A stretch of DNA of 64,000 nucleotides from an uncultured Anaerolineae bacterium (GCA_937943625.1 CALEAD010000004.1:1-64000); one strand, 5' to 3'; counted from the stretch's first letter, positions 17,018-27,147 are shown. A program made the numbers and translations. Notes: generated from the sequence alone by a model not told the origin.

Positions 17018-17974
17018 ATGCAATACAAAGATTACTACCAGGTACTAGGCGTGCCCAAGAACGCCGATGAGAAAGAGATCAAAAAGGCGTACCGCAAGCT
17101 GGCGCGACAGTATCACCCTGACAAGAATCCGGGCAACAAGCGCGCCGAGGAACGCTTTAAGGAAGTAAACGAAGCCTATGAGGTGCTTTCTGACCCTGTC
17201 AAGCGCCAGAAGTATGATCAGTTTGGCGCCGATTGGGACAAATTTGCCCGTGCGGGCGGCAATCCGAATGATTTTTGGTCCCAGTGGGCACAGCAAGGGG
17301 GCCAGGGATACACGCGCACCGTCAGCCCGGAAGAGTTTGAGCAAATGTTTGGCGGCTCTGGCTTTGGCGGGGGCAGTGGCTTTTCTGATTTCTTTGAGGC
17401 GCTGTTTGGCGGATTGGGGCGGCAGCAGACGGGCGGTTTTCGCGGCTTTGGCGAACAGCGAAGTACGGCACGGCAGCCGCAACGCCAGGAACACGAGCTG
17501 GAGGTGACGCTGGAAGAGGCGTTTCATGGCTCTACGCGCGTGCTCACCTGGGAAGGCGGCCGTTCGCTAAACGCCAAAATCCCGCGCGGCGTCAAAACCG
17601 GCTCCAAAATTCGCCTCAGTGGCCAGGGCAGCGGCGGAGGCGATCTCTACCTGGTGGTGAAGGTGCAGCCGCACCCCATCTACCAGCGCGAAGGAGACGA
17701 CCTGAAGATGAAATTGCCGGTGGGGTTATACACGGCCGTACTGGGCGGCAAAGTAGACGTGCCGACATTCGATAAAACGGTCAAGCTTACCATTCCGCCG
17801 GAAACCCCCAACGGCAAAGTCTTACGTCTGGCCGGGTTGGGTATGCCCTACCTACGCCAGCCAGACCAGCGCGGCGATTTGTACGTCACCATTGAGGTAC
17901 AGTTGCCCACCGGTCTCACCGCAAGAGAACGCGAACTATTTCAAGAGTTGAAAAATTTACGTGGCAACCTGTAA
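17018..17974 (+). CDS. DnaJ-type co-chaperone, CbpA-like
   Basis: This 318-residue protein has an N-terminal J domain (residues 4-70) with the HPD motif in [11 protein letters not shown], a Gly/Phe-rich linker (about 75-150), and the two beta-barrel C-terminal client-binding domain. The zinc-finger region of classical DnaJ is absent, so it is a CbpA/type II protein. It probably stimulates DnaK ATPase and cooperates with ClpB encoded downstream. The 64-bp gap to clpB holds TAACCTGTA/TACAGGTTA inverted repeats. Confidence 0.93.
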   Translation: MQYKDYYQVLGVPKNADEKEIKKAYRKLARQYHPDKNPGNKRAEERFKEVNEAYEVLSDPVKRQKYDQFGADWDKFARAGGNPNDFWSQWAQQGGQGYTRTVSPEEFEQMFGGSGFGGGSGFSDFFEALFGGLGRQQTGGFRGFGEQRSTARQPQRQEHELEVTLEEAFHGSTRVLTWEGGRSLNAKIPRGVKTGSKIRLSGQGSGGGDLYLVVKVQPHPIYQREGDDLKMKLPVGLYTAVLGGKVDVPTFDKTVKLTIPPETPNGKVLRLAGLGMPYLRQPDQRGDLYVTIEVQLPTGLTARERELFQELKNLRGNL

Positions 17975-18038
17975 CCTGTAGCCTGTCACCTGGCACCAGT
18001 TACAGGTTATCAGGTTGCACGTTACGAGGAGTAATAGT

Positions 18039-20645
18039 ATGAGACTAGACAAACTGACACAAAAAGGGCAAGAAGCCCTACTAGAAGCACAAAACCTGGC
18101 GCAAGAGTACCGCCATCCGGCAGTGGAGCCAGAACATCTGCTACACGCCCTGGTCGAGCAAGAAGGGGGCGTTGTGCCTTCCTTGCTCAAGCGCATTGGC
18201 AGCGATGAGGCCCTGCTGCACCAGAGCCTTAACCAGGCGCTAACACGCATGAGCCGCGCCACCGGCAGCAGCGTGCAGGTGGGCATGAGCCGCGACCTGG
18301 CAAATATCATCGAAGAGGCGGAAGAGATTGCCGCCAACATGAAGGATGACTACACCTCCACGGAGCATTTGCTGATGGCCATGGCGCAGCCCAAGGCACC
18401 ACAGCGCATCCGGGACCTGCTGGCGCGGCACGGCATAGATTACAACACCATCATGCAGGCGCTGGCGGCCGTGCGCGGTTCGCAGCGTGTCACCAGCCAG
18501 AACCCAGAAGCACAGTACGAGGCGCTGGTCAAATACGGCCGTGATCTCACCCAAGAGGCACGGCGGGGCAAACTCGACCCCGTGATCGGCCGTGACGAAG
18601 AAATTCGCCGCGTCATTCAAATTCTCAGCCGCCGCACCAAAAACAATCCCGTCCTCATCGGCGAACCGGGCGTGGGCAAAACCGCCATCGTCGAAGGGCT
18701 GGCGCAGCGCGTGGTCAATGGCGACGTGCCCACCACCCTCAAAGAAAAGCGCATCGTCGCCCTGGACCTGGGTGCGCTGGTGGCCGGGGCCAAATATCGG
18801 GGCGAATTTGAAGAACGGCTGAAAGCCGTGCTCAAAGAGATTCAAGACGCCGAAGGGCAGATCATTCTCTTCATTGACGAGATGCACACCCTGGTGGGCG
18901 CAGGCGCTGCCGAAGGCAGCATGGATGCCAGCAATATGCTCAAGCCGATGCTGGCGCGTGGTGAACTACACGCCATCGGCGCCACCACGCTGGATGAGTA
19001 CCGCAAGCACATCGAAAAAGACGCCGCGCTAGAACGCCGCTTCCAGCCCGTATACGTCGGTGAGCCGAGCGTGGAAGACACCATCTCGATTTTGCGCGGC
19101 CTGAAGGAGCGGTACGAATTGCATCATGGCGTGCGCATCACCGATAGCGCCACCATTGCCGCCGCTACGCTCAGCCATCGCTATATCAGCGACCGCTATT
19201 TGCCAGACAAGGCGATTGACCTGATGGACGAAGCCGCCAGCCGCCTGCGCATGGAAATTGACAGTAAACCGGCAGAGCTAGATGCCGTTGACCGTGAAAT
19301 TATGCAACTGGAAATTGAGCGTGAGGCGCTGAAGAAGGAAAAGGACAAGGCGAGCAAGGAGCGGCTGGCAAAGCTGGAAGAGGAGCTGGCGAACCTGAAG
19401 GAGCGCAGTACGCAGTTGGCGGCGCGCTGGCAGGCAGAAAAAGAGGTCATTGGCCGCATTCAGCACATCAAAGAGCAAATGGACGCCACGCGCGTGGAGA
19501 TTGAACAGGCGCAGCGCCGCTATGATTACCAGAAGGCGTCGGAGTTGCAATACGGCCGTATGCAGCAGCTAGAACGCCAACTACGCGAAACCGAAGCGCA
19601 GCTTCAGCAAATCCAGCGCGATGGCGCGATGCTAAAAGAGGAAGTGGACGCCGAAGAGATTGCTGCCGTCGTCAGCAAATGGACGGGCATTCCCGTGACC
19701 AAGTTGCTAGAAGGGGAAATGGAAAAGTTGATCCACATGGAAGATCGGCTGCACGAGCGCGTAGTGGGGCAAGATGAAGCGATTCGCGCCGTGGCGGCTG
19801 CCGTGCGCCGCAGTCGTGCCGGTCTACAAGACCCTAACCGCCCCATTGGTAGCTTCATCTTCCTGGGGCCAACGGGCGTAGGTAAGACAGAACTGGCACG
19901 CGCCCTGGCGGAATTCCTCTTTGACGATGAGCGCAACATGGTGCGCATTGACATGAGCGAATATCAGGAACGGCACACGGTCGCCCGGTTGATTGGCGCG
20001 CCCCCCGGCTACGTGGGCTATGACGAGGGCGGCCAGTTGACGGAAGCGGTACGCCGACGGCCGTATTCGGTGGTGCTCTTTGACGAAATCGAAAAAGCGC
20101 ACCCGGAGGTGTTTAACGTCTTCTTGCAGGTGCTGGAAGACGGCCGTCTCACCGACGGACAGGGGCGCACGGTAGATTTCCGCAACACCGTCATTGTCAT
20201 GACCAGCAACATCGGCAGCCAATACATTCTAGATGTAAGCGACGAGGCCACCATGCGCCAGCGCGTGTTGGATGCCCTGCGCACCCACTTCCGCCCGGAG
20301 TTTCTCAACCGCGTGGATGAGCTGGTCATCTTCCACCGCCTGAACCAGGAACATCTGCGCCAGATTGTGCAGATTCAGCTAAATCATGCGCGCGCACTGC
20401 TGGCAAAGCGGAATGTGACGATTGCGCTGACGGAAGCGGCCGTTGACCATCTGCTAACCGAGGGGTTTGATCCTGCCTATGGCGCGCGGCCCCTCAAGCG
20501 CATCTTGCAACGGCAGGTGGTAGACCCACTGGCGCTGCAAATCATCCAGGGGCAGGTGCGCGAAGGCGATCACGTGGTAATTGACAAAGACCACAGTGGG
20601 CTGGTTTTCAGCGTGGTGGATGAGGGAGAAGTGGTTTACGCCTGA
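18039..20645 (+). CDS. clpB: Disaggregase ClpB
   Basis: From ATG 18039 (ribosome site ACGAGGAG) the product is 868 residues, the usual ClpB length. It has the N-terminal repeat domain ([27 protein letters not shown] region), Walker A GEPGVGKT in the first AAA module, and a coiled-coil middle domain (about 400-530) rich in Lys/Glu. The second module has GPTGVGKT and the conserved [16 protein letters not shown]. It rescues aggregated proteins with DnaK/DnaJ. An in-frame upstream extension of eight codons lacks support. Confidence 0.97.
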   Translation: MRLDKLTQKGQEALLEAQNLAQEYRHPAVEPEHLLHALVEQEGGVVPSLLKRIGSDEALLHQSLNQALTRMSRATGSSVQVGMSRDLANIIEEAEEIAANMKDDYTSTEHLLMAMAQPKAPQRIRDLLARHGIDYNTIMQALAAVRGSQRVTSQNPEAQYEALVKYGRDLTQEARRGKLDPVIGRDEEIRRVIQILSRRTKNNPVLIGEPGVGKTAIVEGLAQRVVNGDVPTTLKEKRIVALDLGALVAGAKYRGEFEERLKAVLKEIQDAEGQIILFIDEMHTLVGAGAAEGSMDASNMLKPMLARGELHAIGATTLDEYRKHIEKDAALERRFQPVYVGEPSVEDTISILRGLKERYELHHGVRITDSATIAAATLSHRYISDRYLPDKAIDLMDEAASRLRMEIDSKPAELDAVDREIMQLEIEREALKKEKDKASKERLAKLEEELANLKERSTQLAARWQAEKEVIGRIQHIKEQMDATRVEIEQAQRRYDYQKASELQYGRMQQLERQLRETEAQLQQIQRDGAMLKEEVDAEEIAAVVSKWTGIPVTKLLEGEMEKLIHMEDRLHERVVGQDEAIRAVAAAVRRSRAGLQDPNRPIGSFIFLGPTGVGKTELARALAEFLFDDERNMVRIDMSEYQERHTVARLIGAPPGYVGYDEGGQLTEAVRRRPYSVVLFDEIEKAHPEVFNVFLQVLEDGRLTDGQGRTVDFRNTVIVMTSNIGSQYILDVSDEATMRQRVLDALRTHFRPEFLNRVDELVIFHRLNQEHLRQIVQIQLNHARALLAKRNVTIALTEAAVDHLLTEGFDPAYGARPLKRILQRQVVDPLALQIIQGQVREGDHVVIDKDHSGLVFSVVDEGEVVYA

Positions 20646-20673
20646 GGCGCCGTCGGGTAGGTGATTGAGGAGT

Positions 20674-20704
20674 AGAGATTGGAGATGGATCATCTCCAAT
20701 CTCT
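20674..20704. terminator. Hairpin between convergent clpB and aminotransferase genes
   Basis: AGAGATTGGAGATG and CATCTCCAATCTCT form a perfect 14-bp stem with a 3-base loop and overlap the last codon of the minus-strand gene. It can serve both genes, although there is no long T-run. Confidence 0.6.
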
Positions 20705-21566
20705 AGCTGCTCGCCACGGCCGTTTTGGCCTCACGTTGCACAAAGTCCAGATAAGCTGCTAGGATCGTCTGGCTGAGAGGGCCAGGACTGCCGTTGCCCA
20801 CCACCTGCTCACCAATCTGCACCACTGGCAAAAAGGCGCGCGAGGAACCGCTGAGCGCCGCTTCGTCCAGCGTCGCTACCTCGGCCAGGGGAATGGCGGC
20901 AAACTGCACCGGAATGCGTAGTTCCGCCGCCAGTTGCAAAATAATTTTGCGCGTGACCCCCTCCAGCACCCCCTCCCCGGCTGTAATCAATGTGCCAGCA
21001 CGAATGCCCCAAAAGTTGGTGCTGGTTCCCTCTAAAATGCGTCCAGCATCATCTAGCAACAAATACTCATATGCCACCTCTGACTGGGTTTGCAAAAATT
21101 GGGCGCGTCGCTGCGTGAAGTCGGCCGTTTTGGCCAATGGGTTGTGGCGCTGCAAGCCGGCGGCAATGCCCACCTTGACCCCCTGCGCATAAAGCTCCGG
21201 GGGCGGCGGAGTCAGCTCCATCAAGGCAATCAGCAGGCGGCTGTCTGTCCCTAAGCGAGCGGGCGCAGGCTGCGCCAGCAGGTCAAACCGCACGCGCGAC
21301 TCTGGCCAGGGAACGGCCGTTACTGCCTGATGCAACGCCGCGCGCAATGTCTGCTGATCAAGCGTTTCGGACCAGCCCAGCAGGCGCATAGATTGTTCCA
21401 TGCGCGCCAGGTGCGCATCCAGGGACAGAAATTTGTTATGGTCAAAGGTACGCAGCGCGGAATACACCCCCAGGGGCAATCCAGCCAACAGGTCCTCAAA
21501 CGTTTTCGCGTTGGCGGGAATGGGCAACGGCCGTAACCCCTCTGCCGTCACCACGCAAAAGCGCAT
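20703..21566 (-). CDS. Aminotransferase class IV (BCAT/ADC-lyase family)
   Basis: This 287-residue PLP enzyme of fold type IV has the probable PLP lysine in AKTADFTQRR and the cofactor-phosphate motif LEGTSTNFWGI, then GVLEGVTRKIILQLA. These are found in branched-chain and D-amino-acid aminotransferases and in aminodeoxychorismate lyase (PabC). The first 35 residues resemble ADC-lyase-like proteins of Chloroflexota. Sequence alone does not separate these activities. The convergent terminator hairpin overlaps its stop. Confidence 0.8.
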   Translation of the reverse strand: MRFCVVTAEGLRPLPIPANAKTFEDLLAGLPLGVYSALRTFDHNKFLSLDAHLARMEQSMRLLGWSETLDQQTLRAALHQAVTAVPWPESRVRFDLLAQPAPARLGTDSRLLIALMELTPPPPELYAQGVKVGIAAGLQRHNPLAKTADFTQRRAQFLQTQSEVAYEYLLLDDAGRILEGTSTNFWGIRAGTLITAGEGVLEGVTRKIILQLAAELRIPVQFAAIPLAEVATLDEAALSGSSRAFLPVVQIGEQVVGNGSPGPLSQTILAAYLDFVQREAKTAVASS

Positions 21567-21589
21567 TTACTCCCTTGTTCCATCTCTGC

Positions 21590-22555
21590 TTACTTCGCCA
21601 GATTCGGGTCGGCAATATATGCCCACCAATTATGTAAAATACCGCCCGTCTGTCCGGGCACGCAGGGCAAATGGCTCAGCCACCAGAGATGGTGGGCGCG
21701 GATGTCGCCATTGCCCCATTCCTGGCAGTTCACGCGCCGCGCCGGGCCGCTCAGGTCAGGGAATTGCTTCCAGTTATCGCAAAAGCAGCGCACCCAGCGC
21801 GGATTGCCCCAGTCATAGTCGCGCTCGCTGTTGGGGGCAAAATGCACCGTGCCACATTCAGAATGGCCAGGGTGCGTCTTTTCGTGGCGCGTAAAGCGTT
21901 GCCACAGATTTGCCTCACCGCGCTTGTGGCGATACACATACGCCATGATAGACTCGGCGCGATGACCAAAGCTCTCCAGCATTTCGCCGACGCCGCGTTC
22001 ATAGTTAAAGCCCATGATCACAAAACGGCGATTGCAACGGCCGATTTCCCCTAACGGCGGCGCATTACACCAAAACGCATCGGGACCGCCCATCACCGAT
22101 TCATAGTAGCCGGCATAGGGGAAGGCCATCAGCCACACCTCGTCAATCTGGTCCAGGTTGACGCGCGCGGGAATCTTGAACTGGCGCAACAAAGAGGCGT
22201 AATCTACGCGGTCGGGCAGGTGAAAGCCGGTGCGCGAGCGCCAGCGAAAGAGGTAAGTATCCATGTCGTACTGAAAGCCATCTTCCTTGCGCGGGAAGGC
22301 GTCTACTTCTAGCCGCTCTACAATCTGATAATTGAGAAAGCCATGGCTGGCAGCGCGCAACTCTTGCATGTAGGCCTGCGCCAGCACGTCGGGGTCGTTC
22401 CAGGGCAAAATCTGTGTTAATTTACGGCCGTGTTGTTTGGGGTTGTGAATGATCAGCAACACGCGCGGGGAGATGGGCGGAATGGCGGAAACGGCCGTTT
22501 GCCGGGAAACGGCCGTTTGCCACAGCAGCCACAGCTTTTGCGCCACACTTGCCAT
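21590..22555 (-). CDS. Conserved protein of unknown function
   Basis: This 321-residue protein is rich in Trp, His, Cys and aromatic residues. It has ordered motifs such as EVWLMAFPYAGYYESVMGGP, MGFNYERGVGEMLESFGHR, SECGTVHFAPNSERDYDWGN and HHLWWLSHLP. I recall similar motif strings in large secreted proteins of Chloroflexota and Actinobacteria, but know no function. There is no clear signal peptide. The first 30 residues contain QTAVSRQTAVSA, produced by two tandem ACGGCCGT palindromes, so the true start may be later, for example near the region reading ISPRVLLIIHNP. It is coupled to the GlsB-like gene upstream by overlap. Confidence 0.65.
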   Translation of the reverse strand: MASVAQKLWLLWQTAVSRQTAVSAIPPISPRVLLIIHNPKQHGRKLTQILPWNDPDVLAQAYMQELRAASHGFLNYQIVERLEVDAFPRKEDGFQYDMDTYLFRWRSRTGFHLPDRVDYASLLRQFKIPARVNLDQIDEVWLMAFPYAGYYESVMGGPDAFWCNAPPLGEIGRCNRRFVIMGFNYERGVGEMLESFGHRAESIMAYVYRHKRGEANLWQRFTRHEKTHPGHSECGTVHFAPNSERDYDWGNPRWVRCFCDNWKQFPDLSGPARRVNCQEWGNGDIRAHHLWWLSHLPCVPGQTGGILHNWWAYIADPNLAK

Positions 22556-22806
22556 TACCTGCGCGCTGCCCCCACCAGCACCAGCAAAACCACCGCCCCC
22601 AACACCGCCACCAAAAAACTGGGCAGGTTAAAGTCAAAACCAAAGGGCCTGCCCGTGATAAACTGCATGAGCAGGCCACCGACAAATGCACCCACCACGC
22701 CTACCAACACATTAAACAGGCAGCCGCGTCGCTCGCCTGCACCGGTAATCGTGCTGGCTACCCAACCCGCCAGCGCGCCAAAAACAATCCAACTTAAAAA
22801 TCCCAT
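22555..22806 (-). CDS. GlsB/YeaQ/YmgE-family membrane protein
   Basis: The 83-residue protein has three hydrophobic segments with the family's glycine pattern: WIVFGALAGWVASTITG, GCLFNVLVGVVGAFVGGLLMQ and SFLVAVLGAVVLLVLVG. It is a small inner-membrane protein often induced by stress; its molecular function is not established. Its stop overlaps the start of the next gene. Confidence 0.9.
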   Translation of the reverse strand: MGFLSWIVFGALAGWVASTITGAGERRGCLFNVLVGVVGAFVGGLLMQFITGRPFGFDFNLPSFLVAVLGAVVLLVLVGAARR

Positions 22807-23110
22807 GATATACTCCTTCGTAAATGGCCGTGGACCGCCAATGCCAACCGCGGAAGGTTGTAAATGTAGCCCAGGTTGCCAAACCTGGTTTCGGTAACCG
22901 ACATTGCGTTTTTATTCATGTCGGCAGGCAGCCGCCGGTAAAGCCTCCTTCAATCAGTAACCAACCAGGCCAGCCAACTAATCGAAGCAAAAGAATAGTA
23001 CCCCACTTTGCCCTAACTGAACAACCAAAGCTACTGTCACCGCCACCAACTCATTGACAAAGCCGCGCCCATTTTGTATAACTTGCGCCACAATTGCATC
23101 GCAACAGACT
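22807..23110. other. Spacer with an AACCTGG repeat and no gene
   Basis: 22861-22890 is a half copy of the AACCTGG repeat (TAAATGTAGCCCAGGTTGCC then AAACCTGGTT). Further on there are CAACCAGGCCAGCCAACTAAT-type letters related to the GGTTAGTTGG hairpins. No coding sequence was recognised before the T-box leader. Confidence 0.45.
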
Positions 23111-23402
23111 GTGAAGAGGAATAGTAAACAGTCAAGCGGCGCTCCAGAGAGCAAACACCGGGTGAAAGTTTGCGCGCGCGCGGCGGTTGAATGGGCCTCA
23201 GAGTCGCCAGGGTGAACTGGTTGGTCACTAACCACTAGCTCTGGCCGGCAATGCCACCGTTATCTGGCATAGGCTTGCGTCTTTGGCGTGAGCTAAATGA
23301 GTGAGGCTGGCTTTTTTTGCTGCGCTGCCCAAAAAGCCGCCTAAGTAGGGTGGCACCACGGGAACCTTCTCTCGTCCCTGATTGGACAGAGAAGGTTTTT
23401 TG
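23111..23402 (+). promoter_or_regulatory. Tryptophan T-box riboswitch ahead of trpE
   Basis: The leader begins GTGAAGAGGAATAGTAA, the conserved base of stem I, followed by CCAGAGAGC and GGGTGAAAG. The specifier region reads GGTTGAA-TGG-GCCTC, giving TGG (Trp) at 23192-23194. The T-box proper, AGGGTGGCACCACGG, is at 23347-23361. Downstream, AACCTTCTCT and AGAGAAGGTT followed by a T-run (23363-23402) make the terminator, which competes with the antiterminator. Uncharged tRNA-Trp would bind and allow read-through into trpEGD. The intervening stems were not folded in detail. Confidence 0.88.
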
Positions 23403-23419
23403 TTTTTAGAGAGCTGGTC

Positions 23420-23470
23420 AGCCGTCGGCGGTCAGCCGCCAGCGGTCGGCGGTCGGCAGTCAGCGGTCAT
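23420..23470. repeat. CGGTCGGCGGTC spacer repeat between T-box and trpE
   Basis: The stretch AGCCGTCGGCGGTCAGCC, then GCCAGCGGTCGGCGGTCGGC, then AGTCAGCGGTC, ends just before CACAGGAGAG, the trpE ribosome site. It would lie in the transcribed leader after the T-box terminator. Confidence 0.65.
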
Positions 23471-23487
23471 TCTCACAGGAGAGACAG

Positions 23488-24987
23488 ATGTCAATTGAAC
23501 AAGAGCAAACAACAGCAACGGTCGTTTCCAACCTTATCCCCATCCTGCGCGAACTACCCGCCGACCTGGAAACCCCCGTCTCCGTCTACCTGAAGCTGGC
23601 CGGAGAGGGACCCTCCTTTTTATTGGAAAGCGTCAGTGGGGGCGAACAGGTAGCCCGTTACAGCTTCATTGGCGTACAGCCCAGCAAAGCCTATGTGCTG
23701 CAAAATAACGCCTGGCAAGTGCGCACCTTTGCCGGCACGCAGACCCTCTCCCCCTGTGTCCCTATTTCCTTGACAACCTGCCCCCTTGACTTCCTGCGCA
23801 CCGAAATGGCACAGTACCGCGTCGTCGAAACCGACAACCTACCTCGCTTTGCCGGAGGGCTGGTTGGCTACCTGGGGTATGAGATGATGCGCTACTTTGA
23901 GTCAGGCGTGCCGCTACTTGCGCACGCAACCCTGCCCGACGCCATTCTGCTCTTTGCCGATACGTTGGTCGCCTTTGACCATGCCTTTGGCCGCCTGCTG
24001 CTCATCACCAATGCCCTGGTGAATGGCAACGAAGAAGCGGCACGCGCGGCCGCCCATGCGCGGCTAGATGCGCTGGAAAAGCGGCTGCAAGCCCCCATCC
24101 CCACCCGGTCCCCTGCCCCGCGCATCCAGCAACCGCCCCACACAATGTTGCGCGCCAATATGACCCAACATCAGTTCGAAACGGCCGTGTTGCGCGCCAA
24201 AGAACACATCGCTGCCGGCGACGCCTTTCAAATTGTCCCTTCCCAGCGATTCAGCCGCCAGACCAGCGCCGCCCCCTTCGACATCTACCGCGCCTTGCGC
24301 CGTCTAAACCCCTCCCCATACATGTTTTTCTTCGACTTTAACGAACTAAGCGGTAGCGAACCCTTCCATCTCATTGGCGCATCCCCGGAGATGCACGCCC
24401 GTCTGGAAAACGGCATCGCCTCCGTGCGCCCCATCGCCGGAACCCGTCCGCGCGGCAAAACGCCCGCCCAAGATAGCGCCTATGCTGCCGATCTGCTGGC
24501 CGACCCCAAAGAGCGCGCCGAACACGTCATGCTGGTAGACCTGGGACGCAACGACCTGGGGCGCGTTTGCGAATATGGCAGCGTGCGCGTGCCAGAATTG
24601 ATGACCGTGGAAAAATACTCCCACGTCATGCACATCGTCAGCCAGGTAGAAGGCAAACTGCGCCGTGAATTTGACGCCTTTGACCTCCTGCGCCACACCT
24701 TTCCTGCTGGAACCGTCACCGGCGCGCCCAAAATACGCGCCATGCAGATCATTTACGAGCTGGAACCAGAGCCACGCGGCCCCTACGCTGGCGCGGTGGG
24801 CTACGTCAGCTTTGATGGCAGCATGGACACCTGCATTGCTATCCGCACCCTGACCATGCAGGGCAACACCGTCAGCGTACAGGCTGGCGCGGGCGTGGTG
24901 GCAGATTCTGACCCCACCAGCGAATATCAAGAAACGGTCAACAAAGCGCGTGCCCTGGCCGCAGCCATCGAAATGGCAGAAAAGTAG
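23488..24987 (+). CDS. trpE: Anthranilate synthase component I
   Basis: The 499-residue protein contains LLES (FLLESVSGGEQ), the tryptophan feedback-site motif, and the chorismate-binding C-terminal half with GDAFQIVPSQRF, IAGTRPRGKT, RAEHVMLVDLGRNDLG and FPAGTVTGAPK. It makes anthranilate from chorismate with ammonia from TrpG, encoded next. The LLES motif separates it from PabB/isochorismate synthases, and the T-box supports tryptophan. Between trpE and trpG a GGGACAGA/TCTGTCCC inverted repeat is present. Confidence 0.96.
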   Translation: MSIEQEQTTATVVSNLIPILRELPADLETPVSVYLKLAGEGPSFLLESVSGGEQVARYSFIGVQPSKAYVLQNNAWQVRTFAGTQTLSPCVPISLTTCPLDFLRTEMAQYRVVETDNLPRFAGGLVGYLGYEMMRYFESGVPLLAHATLPDAILLFADTLVAFDHAFGRLLLITNALVNGNEEAARAAAHARLDALEKRLQAPIPTRSPAPRIQQPPHTMLRANMTQHQFETAVLRAKEHIAAGDAFQIVPSQRFSRQTSAAPFDIYRALRRLNPSPYMFFFDFNELSGSEPFHLIGASPEMHARLENGIASVRPIAGTRPRGKTPAQDSAYAADLLADPKERAEHVMLVDLGRNDLGRVCEYGSVRVPELMTVEKYSHVMHIVSQVEGKLRREFDAFDLLRHTFPAGTVTGAPKIRAMQIIYELEPEPRGPYAGAVGYVSFDGSMDTCIAIRTLTMQGNTVSVQAGAGVVADSDPTSEYQETVNKARALAAAIEMAEK

Positions 24988-25054
24988 GGATAAGGGACAG
25001 AGAACAGACTGCAACCTGTCATCTGTCCCCTAAAAAACCTTTGCGGAGGAACCG

Positions 25055-25615
25055 ATGATAGCAGTTATAGACAATTACGATTCATTCACCTATAACCTGG
25101 TGCAATATTTTGGTGAATTGGGCTGTGTGGTGCAGGTATTCCGCAACGACGCCATTCGCGTAACGGAACTGGCTGATTTACGCCCCAGCCATATTGTTAT
25201 CTCCCCTGGGCCGGGTAATCCGGGCGACGCAGGCATCTCTAAGGAGGTCATCATAACGCTGGGGCCACGCATTCCCACGCTGGGCGTATGCCTGGGGCAT
25301 CAGTGCATTGGCGAAGCGTTTGGCGGGCAGGTAGTGCGCGCGCCGCGTCTGATGCACGGCAAGACCTCGCCCATTTATCATTATGGCGACGGCCTGTTTA
25401 CCGGCATTCCCGCGCAGTTTGAGGCCACGCGTTACCACTCGCTGATTGTGGCAGAGCCGCTGCCAGCCGTGCTGCAAACAACAGCCTTTACTGCTGAAGG
25501 GGAGGTAATGGGGCTGCGCCACCGGCAATATCCCATTTATGGCGTGCAGTTTCACCCGGAATCCATTCTCACAGGGCACGGCAAGAAGCTGCTGCAAAAT
25601 TTTTTGGCCATGTAG
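25055..25615 (+). CDS. trpG: Anthranilate synthase glutaminase component
   Basis: This 186-residue class I amidotransferase has [11 protein letters not shown] (oxyanion loop), the nucleophile in [15 protein letters not shown], and the His-Glu pair in [11 protein letters not shown]. It releases ammonia from glutamine for TrpE. It starts 67 bp after trpE behind GCGGAGGAACC. In some bacteria the same subunit also serves PabB. Confidence 0.95.
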   Translation: MIAVIDNYDSFTYNLVQYFGELGCVVQVFRNDAIRVTELADLRPSHIVISPGPGNPGDAGISKEVIITLGPRIPTLGVCLGHQCIGEAFGGQVVRAPRLMHGKTSPIYHYGDGLFTGIPAQFEATRYHSLIVAEPLPAVLQTTAFTAEGEVMGLRHRQYPIYGVQFHPESILTGHGKKLLQNFLAM

Positions 25616-25642
25616 AGCTTGGAGATTGCTAAATCTCTAAGC
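25616..25642. terminator. Hairpin between trpG and trpD
   Basis: GCTTGGAGATT and AATCTCTAAGC pair around a GCTA loop. There is no T-run, so it probably stabilises or tunes the transcript and does not end it. It is built from the same GGAGATT letters as the hairpin after clpB. Confidence 0.4.
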
Positions 25643-25667
25643 GCCAATTTCTGTAAAGGAATTCACA

Positions 25668-26702
25668 ATGCTGAAACCATTTATAAAAAAGGTGGTAGAG
25701 GGGCAAGACCTGACGCTGGCCGAGGCCGAGGCCGCGATGGACATCATCATGCGCGGCGAGGCCACGCCGGCACAGGTGGGCGGCTATCTGGTGGCGCTGC
25801 GCATGAAGGGGGAATGTGTGGCGGAAATTGCGGGCAGCGCGCGCGCCATGCGCGCCAATGCCAGCCCGATTGTGCTGCCAATGTTGCCCACTGGCCTACC
25901 CCTGATTGACACGGCGGGAACGGGGGGTGATGGCGCGCAGACGTTTAATATCTCGACAACGGCCGCTTTCATCATTGCCGGCGCCGGTTATCCAGTAGCC
26001 AAACATGGCAACCGCGCCGCCTCGTCGCGCAGCGGCAGCGCCGACGTGCTGGAAGCCCTGGGCGTGAACCTGAATTTGACGCCCGCGCAGGTGGGAGCGT
26101 GCATTGCCGAGGTGGGCATTGGCTTTTTGTTTGCGCCCACGTTCCATCCAGCAATGCGCCACGCCATTGGGCCACGCCGCGAATTGGGCACGCGCACCAT
26201 CTTTAACGTACTGGGGCCGCTGACCAACCCCGCCGGGGCTTCACACCAGCTGATCGGCGTGTTTGCACCGCACCTGACGGCCGTGCTTGCCAATGTGCTG
26301 GGAGAATTGGGCAGCACGGCCGCTTTTGTCGTCCATGGGCACGATGGCCTGGATGAACTAACGACGGGTGGCCCGAATCAGGTGAGCGAGCTGCGCAACG
26401 GCCGTGTAACCAGCTACACCCTCGACCCCCGTAACTATGGGTTTGCCCCTGCGCCAACGGCCGTTTTGCGCGGTGGCGACCCGGCCGAAAACGCCGCGAT
26501 CACCCTGGCCATTTTACGTGGTACAGAACAGGGCGCACGCCGCGACGTGGCCCTGCTTAACGCTGCCGCTGCCCTGGCCACCCACACCGGTGACTTTGGC
26601 GCTGGCGTAGCGCTGGCGCGGAAATCTCTGCAGAGCAGTGCGGCACTGGCAAAGCTAGAAGCGCTTGTAGCATATAGCGTTCAGTTCATGGAACAGGAAT
26701 AA
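25668..26702 (+). CDS. trpD: Anthranilate phosphoribosyltransferase
   Basis: The 344-residue protein has the family's GTGGDGAQTFNISTTAAF (PRPP binding), KHGNRAASSRSGSADVLEALG and NVLGPLTNPAGA. It transfers phosphoribosyl from PRPP to anthranilate, step two of tryptophan synthesis. trpC, trpF and trpBA are not nearby, so the operon carries only trpEGD. Confidence 0.96.
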   Translation: MLKPFIKKVVEGQDLTLAEAEAAMDIIMRGEATPAQVGGYLVALRMKGECVAEIAGSARAMRANASPIVLPMLPTGLPLIDTAGTGGDGAQTFNISTTAAFIIAGAGYPVAKHGNRAASSRSGSADVLEALGVNLNLTPAQVGACIAEVGIGFLFAPTFHPAMRHAIGPRRELGTRTIFNVLGPLTNPAGASHQLIGVFAPHLTAVLANVLGELGSTAAFVVHGHDGLDELTTGGPNQVSELRNGRVTSYTLDPRNYGFAPAPTAVLRGGDPAENAAITLAILRGTEQGARRDVALLNAAAALATHTGDFGAGVALARKSLQSSAALAKLEALVAYSVQFMEQE

Positions 26703-27147
26703 TCATTAAGTTGGTCAGTTGGTTAGTTGGTTTGCCTGCCAACCAACTAACCAACTGACCTTTCCAAAGGAACTGAGACGTAACGCCAAAGATAACTACC
26801 TGCTACCCTATCCTCCTCATATCCCCCTCATCTAACCCATATTGCGGCAGAAATTGGGTAAAATCAGTAACAAAGAAGAGACCAGCATTAGAGATGGAGA
26901 TTATGCGATGTTCAACTTCTGCGGAGGGGTTGAACGTGCGCGGAAATGATCTCCTATCACCAATCCTTAACCGCCAATCGCTAATCAGGCATGGTTCGGA
27001 TGATCTTTACAACTTTGACCGCGAACAGCCAACTGCGATTTGTCTTCAGTTTGGCGCTCTGTGGTCGGCTTTCAGTGGCCAGGAAATTGTGAAGCGCTGT
27101 TTCCCGAAAGCGTGAACCATGCCGCCAATCGCTAAAAGGAGCCTGCA
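26703..27147. other. Spacer with a perfect 20-bp hairpin and no gene
   Basis: GGTCAGTTGGTTAGTTGGTT (26713-26732) and its exact complement (26741-26760) form a 20-bp perfect stem with an 8-base loop just after trpD. Further on there is GTTCAACTTCTGCGGAGGGGTTGAACG (near 26910) and CACCAATCCTTAACCGCCAATCGCTAATC-type letters. No protein was recognised. The spacer ends with AAAAGGAGCC, the ribosome site of the UPF0182 gene. Confidence 0.6.

Noticed and set aside
26894-27115. Short plus-strand frame of 73 residues in the spacer before the UPF0182 gene
   Set aside because: It is made of dispersed-repeat letters (CACCAATCCTTAACCGCCAATC type), has no ribosome site and no similarity that I recognise.
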